Assembly (NCBI GenBank): GCA_021773355.1
Contig: JAJFKE010000051.1
Span: 62,001 to 126,000 of the forward strand
Length of the DNA stretch: 64,000 bases
Reading direction: 5' to 3'
Origin: Gammaproteobacteria bacterium
GTDB lineage: Bacteria; Pseudomonadota; Gammaproteobacteria; Pseudomonadales; Pseudohongiellaceae
The position numbers and the translations under genes are program-made. The notes below the pieces were generated by a model. It did not search any database. It worked only from the letters and a program-made list of their open reading frames with translations, and was not told where the DNA came from. Below, one piece after another: positions 58,562 to 64,000 of this stretch. The number at the start of each line of letters is the position of its first letter. Within the stretch, counting starts at the first letter, position 1.

Positions 58562-58596
58562 AAGCGGTTGGAATAGATTTTCTATTCCAACCGCTT
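58562..58596 (-). terminator. Long perfect hairpin downstream of the TonB receptor
   Basis: A perfect 15-bp inverted repeat (58562-58576 with 58582-58596, arms beginning AAGCGGTTGG) with a 5-base loop, followed on the minus strand by TTTTAG. A second terminator-like structure, unusually long and stable for the purpose. Confidence 0.65.
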
Positions 58597-58611
58597 ACGT
58601 AGTTCACACTT

Positions 58612-58637
58612 TAAAACCGGTACTATCCAGTACCGGT
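58612..58637 (-). terminator. Intrinsic terminator of the TonB receptor gene
   Basis: ACCGGTACT (58616-58624) and AGTACCGGT (58629-58637) form a perfect 9-bp stem with a 4-base loop 13 bases after the receptor stop, followed on the minus strand by TTTTAAAG. Confidence 0.75.
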
Positions 58638-58650
58638 CCCGAAGTAAATG

Positions 58651-61506
58651 CTAGAGTTCTATATCCAATGATACAGAAAACATTCGGCCGAAATTATCAA
58701 AAAGTCGGCTTTCGAATCCGCCTTGTACTGGCAGACGTCTTGGCTCCCAATCGAATACATTGTTCACACCTATCGTCAGGTTTCCAGAGCTGTCAAACAG
58801 ATCATCGAAAAAGTACGTGTAGCTAGCGTTCGCAATATATGATTCAGGAATCACTTCACGTGGAGTGAAAGCACTTGAGAATGTACCATCGAAGGTAAAC
58901 TCATCGGTGTACTTGGTTAAGAATGTTGCGGCATGGTCGCCTCTCAACCAACCAAATCGCAGCGTAGCAACCAGTTCAGGTAGCGGTGGAGAGAGTGCAG
59001 TATCTGCATTCCTGCGACCGAGGGCATCGACAATTACACCGTCCAAGCCTGCATAATCGTATGTCAGATAGTAGGCTGCGTTTAATGCAACGCTGAAATT
59101 ACCCCAATTAGCGTAGTCGAAATTGTAGGTAGCAGTCAGGTCGAGTACATCAACCAGGTTTGTGTTGATGTTGTCCGCCACTCGCACCACTTCCGTGATC
59201 AAACTGCTTGTTGGATCGCGAGTAATCGTGAGTGAAGGGTTCGCATTGACATACGCGAGTGCAGCAGTACGACTTGCTGAGCCGGGAGTTGCATCGTAGT
59301 CACTGCGACTCACACCGATAGCAGCCAGGGCGTCGAAAAACTGCTGGTTAGCAATATCCTGTGCACTCAGTGTAACGATACGGTCTGTGTACTCAATCTC
59401 CTGATAATCGAGGCTGATACTCAGGTTCTCAACACCTTCCCAGGTAAAACCGATATTCCAGATATTGGATTCTTCGGGTACCAGGTTCGGGTTTTTTGAG
59501 CTACAAGACAGTACACCTAGCAGATCGTTGCCAGTCAACGGGTCTTGCCCAGTTCTGTTGTTAAAGCAGCCGGTACGGTCTGCAGGACCAACGTCTGAAG
59601 CGTTAGGAGCCAGGAAGCTTTCTCCCCAGGAACCACGAAGGGATAGAGACTCCAATGGTTGCCAACGAAGCGCAACTTTAGGCGTAGTGGTATCGAGGTC
59701 CAGATCAGTGAAGTCCTCATAACGCGCGGCAATTTGCATGCTCAAATTTTCCAGGATGGGAATCTCGAATTCCGCAAATACGGCTTGTGTCTTTGAATCA
59801 TCCTTGGTTGGTACAAGCAGTGGCGCCGTCTTGCCTGATGAATTCTGCCAGTCAATACCCAGTTTTTTCAGCCGTCCGGTATCAGTCGCATCCTGCCGGT
59901 CGCGCATGGCGAAACCGAAGGCGGCCCCTACCGAACCCGCAGGCAGATCAAACAAGTCGCCAGTAACAACTGAATCGAATATGACCAGGCGATCGCTTTG
60001 CAAATCTGCATCGGCGCTCTCGAACAGCCAATCCACGACTTCCTGGGAATTGTTGGTATACAGTCCGTCAGAGCGATCCGCATCGTAGAAAGGTGAGCGA
60101 ATATCGCGAGAAGCAAACGGGTTGAAGTATTCATCCCCATTCGGTCCGCCCTGGCCATTCAGTGCTGCAATCATACGAACTGCGTTACCGTCATAGGTAT
60201 CCACACGTTGCTCATAAGTTTGGTAGCCTAACCAGGCTTCACCTACCCATCCCGTATCACCTATATCGAATGTAGCGCCAAACTTATATACCTCAGTGGT
60301 GTACTGATAGCGCTCGGGGAAATAAGCCGTGTCAGCGATCTGGCTAGGCTTGGAGCCTACGCCTTGTTCAAAGCCATTCCAAATGGTGTAAGTACCAATA
60401 CCGAAAACGCCAGGAGTTACCGGTTGACCCGTAGGATTGGCTGGGTGATTGGCTGGAATAGTCATGTCCTGATACCAAGCAGAGGACATGGGGGTAACGG
60501 GCTCTGTGGTAAATATAGATTCGCGATAGCTGTCTGCTACCTGAAATTCTAGTGTCAGCCTATCAGATACTTCGTATTGAGCATTGCCGTAGAAGACGTA
60601 GTCATTTGCTTCCCGGTTGTAGTCAGTCCACTGCCCATAGTGAAAGCCACACAGTAGGCCACCCGCGATGGGGAATCCACTCTGAGAGCTGCCCTTGTCG
60701 CCTTTAAATGTAGTTTCGTTGCCGTAGGTTCCACAGCTCGGATCGAGATAAGGAATGCTGCCACCGATATTGTAGTGACCTGGAGCGCCAATAAAGGTGG
60801 CATTATCTACCGCCAAATATTTAGGGCGTTCTTCTCGTTGTAGAGGTGTTTTTCTGCCCACTTCAAGAGCGGCGACCACATTAAGGCCGTTGTCGAATGT
60901 CTTGCCCCACATGATGCCAATTTTAGGTTCTTCGTGGTCTGCATTATTGTCGCGGCCATAAAAAGTACGCACCCGTAGGCCTTCGAATTCCTTAATGGGG
61001 ATAAGGTTTACCACACCGGCTACCGCGTCCGAACCATACAGGGCTGAGCCACCATCAAGTACGATCTCGATGCGATCTGTGGCAATGTCGGGGAGGATAG
61101 CTGAAAGAGCGCCTTCATTGATGTTTCTGCGACCATCAAGCAGTGTTAGTGTGCTGCCAGTACCCAGGCCGCGAAGATTAAATTGCGCTGAGTTTGAGTC
61201 CTGGCCTCCACCGGCGCCACCCAATACGTTGGCTACAGTGTCCACGTTCTGCGTATAGGTCAGATCGCGCACATATTGGCCAATATTAGCGGCACCATAG
61301 CTGAGCAGCGTATCCTGGGTTACCGTGTCGACTGGGCTGGCACCGGTAAAGTCACTGTTTCTAATAAAAGAGCCAGTAACTACGATTTCTTCTAATCGAT
61401 CAGAATCTTGCGCAAGCAGTGTTGCTGGTGCGCACAAGGCGGTCGCAATGCCGGTAAACAGCAGTGATCGCGCCAGGTTTCTGCGTTTTGTGGGGGAATA
61501 CTTCAT
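58651..61506 (-). CDS. TonB-dependent outer-membrane receptor
   Basis: A 951-aa receptor: signal peptide (about 1-32, ending LLAQ), a TonB-box-like DRLEEIVVTGSFI, plug domain (about 40-170, with FNLRGLGTGSTLTLLDGRR and GGSALYGSDAVAGVVNLI), then a 22-strand barrel with periodic aromatic strands, NIGFTWEGVENLSISLDYQEIEY, NNVFDWEPRR and the C-terminal MFSVSLDIEL. It imports an unknown ligand with energy from TonB-ExbBD. SD GGAGA 9 bases before ATG. Divergent from the cytochrome/copper protein; downstream is the 7TM AraC regulator. Nothing in the sequence points to siderophore, vitamin B12 or sugar as the ligand. Confidence 0.93.
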   Translation of the reverse strand: MKYSPTKRRNLARSLLFTGIATALCAPATLLAQDSDRLEEIVVTGSFIRNSDFTGASPVDTVTQDTLLSYGAANIGQYVRDLTYTQNVDTVANVLGGAGGGQDSNSAQFNLRGLGTGSTLTLLDGRRNINEGALSAILPDIATDRIEIVLDGGSALYGSDAVAGVVNLIPIKEFEGLRVRTFYGRDNNADHEEPKIGIMWGKTFDNGLNVVAALEVGRKTPLQREERPKYLAVDNATFIGAPGHYNIGGSIPYLDPSCGTYGNETTFKGDKGSSQSGFPIAGGLLCGFHYGQWTDYNREANDYVFYGNAQYEVSDRLTLEFQVADSYRESIFTTEPVTPMSSAWYQDMTIPANHPANPTGQPVTPGVFGIGTYTIWNGFEQGVGSKPSQIADTAYFPERYQYTTEVYKFGATFDIGDTGWVGEAWLGYQTYEQRVDTYDGNAVRMIAALNGQGGPNGDEYFNPFASRDIRSPFYDADRSDGLYTNNSQEVVDWLFESADADLQSDRLVIFDSVVTGDLFDLPAGSVGAAFGFAMRDRQDATDTGRLKKLGIDWQNSSGKTAPLLVPTKDDSKTQAVFAEFEIPILENLSMQIAARYEDFTDLDLDTTTPKVALRWQPLESLSLRGSWGESFLAPNASDVGPADRTGCFNNRTGQDPLTGNDLLGVLSCSSKNPNLVPEESNIWNIGFTWEGVENLSISLDYQEIEYTDRIVTLSAQDIANQQFFDALAAIGVSRSDYDATPGSASRTAALAYVNANPSLTITRDPTSSLITEVVRVADNINTNLVDVLDLTATYNFDYANWGNFSVALNAAYYLTYDYAGLDGVIVDALGRRNADTALSPPLPELVATLRFGWLRGDHAATFLTKYTDEFTFDGTFSSAFTPREVIPESYIANASYTYFFDDLFDSSGNLTIGVNNVFDWEPRRLPVQGGFESRLFDNFGRMFSVSLDIEL

Positions 61507-62167
61507 TATTTAGTTTCTCCATTGATCTAGTTTTTTTGTAACTTCTGCGGACAGATCTTGGTACTTTATACTTTGTATCTTGCAATAAAAGTTTTACACT
61601 TTTTTGCAGCTCGTTACCAATGCTAGATGAATATTTTTCAAATGAATTCGTTGCAATTTGGTGAGATTCTATCGCGAGCCGAATTTGATTTTGTCACCGC
61701 AGTTCTGTGAGGTCTCCTCTAAATTGAATTTTTTTGTCGTTTTCCAGAATCCATCAGCTTTTATCCCTGTATAGACAGTTATCAATTGCCCATTTCAGAA
61801 GGCTGCACGGCATGAAATTTGTGGGCTTGTTGCTACTGGAACAAATGTTCATTCAGCGCAAAATTAGGTCCCAGGTTTAAAGATCGAGAAATATCCGATA
61901 AATACTGAATTATTGTGGCTAAAATCGACTAAATTCAGTAAAAATCTTAAAAAATGTGTAAGAAACGATGTTTTGGAGCCGACAGTAAGAGAATTATTCC
62001 AGAATTAACCAAGATTAGTTCAAAATTCACAAGACAGCCTCGGCGAATTTTGGTTCAATCCGCATGTTTACTGAGCAGTTCTCCTGCAATTGCTCTGACT
62101 CAGAAGAGAACTTGTCAGCCGCTCCCGGTGAGACAAGCAGACTACTCACTTTACGGAGGGATAGCCG
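61507..62167. other. Divergent control region between the TonB receptor and the copper/haem protein
   Basis: 661 AT-rich bases. Ribosome sites are clear at both ends (GGAGA on the minus strand at 61516-61520; GGAGGG at 62155-62160). A 9-bp inverted repeat lies at 61903-61940. A 76-codon frame starting 61954 overlaps the next gene's start and shows no recognisable features, so I do not call it. Promoters were not identified with confidence. Confidence 0.6.
61903..61940. promoter_or_regulatory. Perfect 9-bp inverted repeat, candidate operator
   Basis: TACTGAATT (61903-61911) and AATTCAGTA (61932-61940) are perfect inverted copies separated by 20 bases, in the divergent gap about 230 bases before the copper/haem gene. 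It is suitable for a dimeric regulator such as the nearby AraC- or MerR-type protein; the pairing with either is inference. Confidence 0.45.
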
Positions 62168-63634
62168 GTGTTATCTACTATTAATCGATCACTTTTAGGC
62201 GTTGTTGGCAATCTTGCTAAAGCATTTGCAGCATTATCAATCCTGGGATTGCCGATGCTGGCAACTGCCCAATCAGATCAAGTTACCTTTCATAAAGATA
62301 TCGAACCGATCCTTCAGCGCAGCTGCCAGAATTGTCACCGTCCAGGTGGTGTTGGACCAATGCCCTTGGTCTCTTATGATGAGGTCGCCCCTTTTGCGGG
62401 ATTGATTGAATACAAAACCGGTCTTCGCGATAGAGCGGGTGCCATGCCACCTTGGTATATGGAAAAGGACATCGGTATACAGGATTACAAATTTGACCCT
62501 TCTCTTAGCGATGAAGAGTTAGCGGCCATCTCAACCTGGGCCCGTAGCGGCACACCCAAAGGTAACGCCGCGGATGCACCAGAGCCACTAGTATTCAGTG
62601 ATGATCAGAAATGGACTGCTGGACAGCCGGACTTGATAGTTAAGACAAACTCGGTAACCAAACTCGCGGGCACTCCCGATTGGTGGGGCGAGATCGATAG
62701 AATTGTTATCCCCATCGAAGAAGATCGCTATGTGAAGTCCGTAGAGATCGTGGAAGTCAATGACGTGGATTTTCAGGCAGGTACTGGTAGGGACACAGTC
62801 GGCGGCAGATTCATCTTCCACCATATGATTTGGTCAACTGCCGAGATTGACGAAAACGGCGAACGCGTTGAAGGCACTGCTACCGGTTGGCCAGTACACG
62901 AAGTAGGTCGTAATGCAGATATTTTCGACGAAGATGGTGCGCGCTTGCTCAAAGCCGGCACCTATCTGGTATCTGACTCCGTGCACATGCATTCAAACGG
63001 TAAGGACACAACAGGGCACTTAGAAGTTGGCTTTCGCTTCCAGCCTGTTGGTTATGAGCCCAAGTATGAAAGAGCGACTCTCGGCCTCGGCAATGGCGTT
63101 GATATCAGCATAGCCGGTAACGAGAAAGATCAGGAATTGCATGCCTACACGGTCCTTCAGGACCATACCAAGATAATTACTTTTGAACCCCATTTACACG
63201 CTCCCGGAGAGCGCATGTGCCTCGAGGCAATCTGGGGCTATACTGTAGAGACGCTTTCTTGCGTTGGCTATGATCATAACTGGGTTCGTGGCTATGCCTA
63301 TAACGACAATGCCCAGCCTTTGTTGCCGAAGGGAACAATTTTGCACATCGTCGGCTACATGAATAATACGGATACCAACCCGAATGTACCTGACCCAAGA
63401 AATTGGCAGGGATCTGGTAATCGTTCTGTAACTAATATGTTCATTGATTTGGGCATGCGAGTAAAAATGAATGAGGAGCAATTTTTCGAAGAAATGGAAA
63501 ATCGTCGTCAGGCATTAAACCTTGGACCCAACGACCATGTTATTGGTTGTCCACTATGTTTGGCGCCGCTAGTTGCGCCAGTTAACTCATCAGATGATTT
63601 GAAAAATGAAGTTGCATTGCAGGAGACAGATTAG
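62168..63634 (+). CDS. Secreted cytochrome c / copper type II monooxygenase-like fusion protein
   Basis: A 488-aa exported protein. Signal peptide about 1-34 (ending ATAQ). An N-terminal c-type cytochrome-like domain has CQNCH (Cys53, Cys56, His57) and possible axial Met93 or Met98 in AMPPWYM. The rest resembles the copper type II ascorbate-dependent (PHM/DBH) monooxygenase fold: FHHM (His218, His219), VHMH (His273, His275), FEPHLHAPGERM (His342, His344, Met350), and LPKGTILHIVGYMNNTDTNPN. A CPLC pair sits near the end (461-464). GTG 62168 has GGAGGG 7 bases upstream. The substrate is unknown; 2 bases separate it from the next gene. Confidence 0.85.
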   Translation: MLSTINRSLLGVVGNLAKAFAALSILGLPMLATAQSDQVTFHKDIEPILQRSCQNCHRPGGVGPMPLVSYDEVAPFAGLIEYKTGLRDRAGAMPPWYMEKDIGIQDYKFDPSLSDEELAAISTWARSGTPKGNAADAPEPLVFSDDQKWTAGQPDLIVKTNSVTKLAGTPDWWGEIDRIVIPIEEDRYVKSVEIVEVNDVDFQAGTGRDTVGGRFIFHHMIWSTAEIDENGERVEGTATGWPVHEVGRNADIFDEDGARLLKAGTYLVSDSVHMHSNGKDTTGHLEVGFRFQPVGYEPKYERATLGLGNGVDISIAGNEKDQELHAYTVLQDHTKIITFEPHLHAPGERMCLEAIWGYTVETLSCVGYDHNWVRGYAYNDNAQPLLPKGTILHIVGYMNNTDTNPNVPDPRNWQGSGNRSVTNMFIDLGMRVKMNEEQFFEEMENRRQALNLGPNDHVIGCPLCLAPLVAPVNSSDDLKNEVALQETD

Positions 63635-63636
63635 AT

Positions 63637-64000
63637 ATGCAAAGTTTAAATAGTAAAAGTGCGAAGGGGTTGTTGAAGCTGTTCGCCTTCGCCCTAGGTG
63701 CTGTGATTTTATCACCGCTGGTATCCGCAGATACCTACCGCAGTGGGCAGCACGTTGAGCCAGCTTTCGAGGGTTGGCGTCCGAATGAAGATGGAACGTT
63801 TAATCTCATGTTTGGTTACATGAACGAAAACTGGGAAGAAGAGCCAAATGTACCCGTCGGAGACAATAATATGTTCTCTCCCGGAGATTCGGATAGAGGC
63901 CAACCAACCCATTTCCTTCCTCGCCGCAATCGCTTTACCTTTGAAGTAACGGTGCCCTCGGATTGGGGTGATCGTGAATTGGTATGGACCCTCAATGTAA
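63637..64000 (+). CDS. Secreted protein of unknown function (3' end outside window)
   Basis: The frame is open from ATG 63637 to the window end, 121 codons seen. An N-terminal signal peptide (about 1-31, FALGAVILSPLVSA then DTYRSG) indicates export. The mature part has EPAFEGWRPNEDGTFNLMFGYMNENWEEEPNVPVG, RGQPTHFLPRRNRFTFEV and WGDRELVWTL. I recall this pattern as a recurrent uncharacterised protein family found next to cytochrome/copper monooxygenase-like genes, without assigned function. It starts 2 bases after the preceding stop, so the two are co-translated and probably work together in the periplasm. Confidence 0.75.
   Translation, partial: MQSLNSKSAKGLLKLFAFALGAVILSPLVSADTYRSGQHVEPAFEGWRPNEDGTFNLMFGYMNENWEEEPNVPVGDNNMFSPGDSDRGQPTHFLPRRNRFTFEVTVPSDWGDRELVWTLNV

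Larger units (their letters stand above)
58348..58650. other. Intergenic region with three successive hairpins
   Basis: 303 bases between the TonB receptor stop and the AraC-type start (both minus strand). It contains the hairpins at 58562-58596 and 58616-58637 (listed separately) and a third inverted repeat AACCGG-AGTAA-CCGGTT at 58480-58496. The araC promoter must lie here too; I could not define it. No small gene is supported. Confidence 0.6.

Noticed and set aside
61954-62184. A 76-codon plus-strand frame upstream of the cytochrome/copper gene
   Set aside because: No recognisable motif, Ser/Arg-rich composition, overlap with the start of the next gene and no ribosome site; I consider it chance.

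Overview
The window looks like chromosomal DNA of a free-living, probably marine, gammaproteobacterium. Gene content and order support this: type IV pilus genes pilMNOPQ diverge from a class A PBP, ubiE-ubiJ-ubiB is followed by hisI-hisE-tatABC, and dapB-carAB-greA-yhbY-rlmE-ftsH-folP-glmM-tpiA-secG leads into tRNA-Leu, tRNA-fMet and rimP-nusA-infB-rbfA-truB-rpsO-pnp. These orders are known from Pseudomonas and relatives. I cannot fix the genus; the outer-membrane receptor and copper-protein genes at the right end fit oligotrophic marine lineages better than Pseudomonas itself.

Layout. 1-2.6 kb: 3' part of typA, pip, dtd (+ strand). 2.6-11.6 kb: a long minus-strand group (read right to left: SPOR protein, hslV, hslU, DUF971, ubiE, ubiJ, ubiB, hisI, hisE, tatA, tatB, tatC) covering proteolysis, ubiquinone, histidine and Tat export. 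11.75-17.6 kb: priA (-), a chorismate mutase and rpmE (+), and the PBP1a gene (-). 18.1-28.5 kb: pilMNOPQ, aroK, aroB, a DamX-like SPOR/ATPase, hemE, folK (+).

28.5-34.4 kb is a less conserved junction between two blocks that are separate in Pseudomonas: a short TonB-receptor-like barrel protein, comF, an acyl-CoA dehydrogenase, and an ECF sigma/anti-sigma pair. 34.5-56.8 kb is the second conserved block, from dapB to pnp: pyrimidine/arginine precursor synthesis, transcript cleavage, ribosome maturation, FtsH, folate, amino-sugar and triose metabolism, SecG, two tRNAs and the nusA-infB operon. Between the two tRNAs lies an unusual stretch: a strong promoter, then a 115-bp-period tandem repeat whose units contain the first bases of tRNA-fMet and a perfect hairpin.

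56.9-64 kb is an accessory region: a MerR-type regulator, a membrane-embedded AraC-type regulator, a 951-aa TonB-dependent receptor, and, divergent from it, a secreted cytochrome c/copper type II monooxygenase-like fusion followed two bases later by a secreted protein of unknown function that runs off the end. A perfect 9-bp inverted repeat lies between the divergent genes and is a candidate operator. I think this cluster (regulators, receptor, periplasmic copper/haem protein, secreted partner) and the repeat-bearing tRNA-fMet leader are the two places most likely to hold undescribed biology. Function and substrate of the cluster cannot be read from the sequence.
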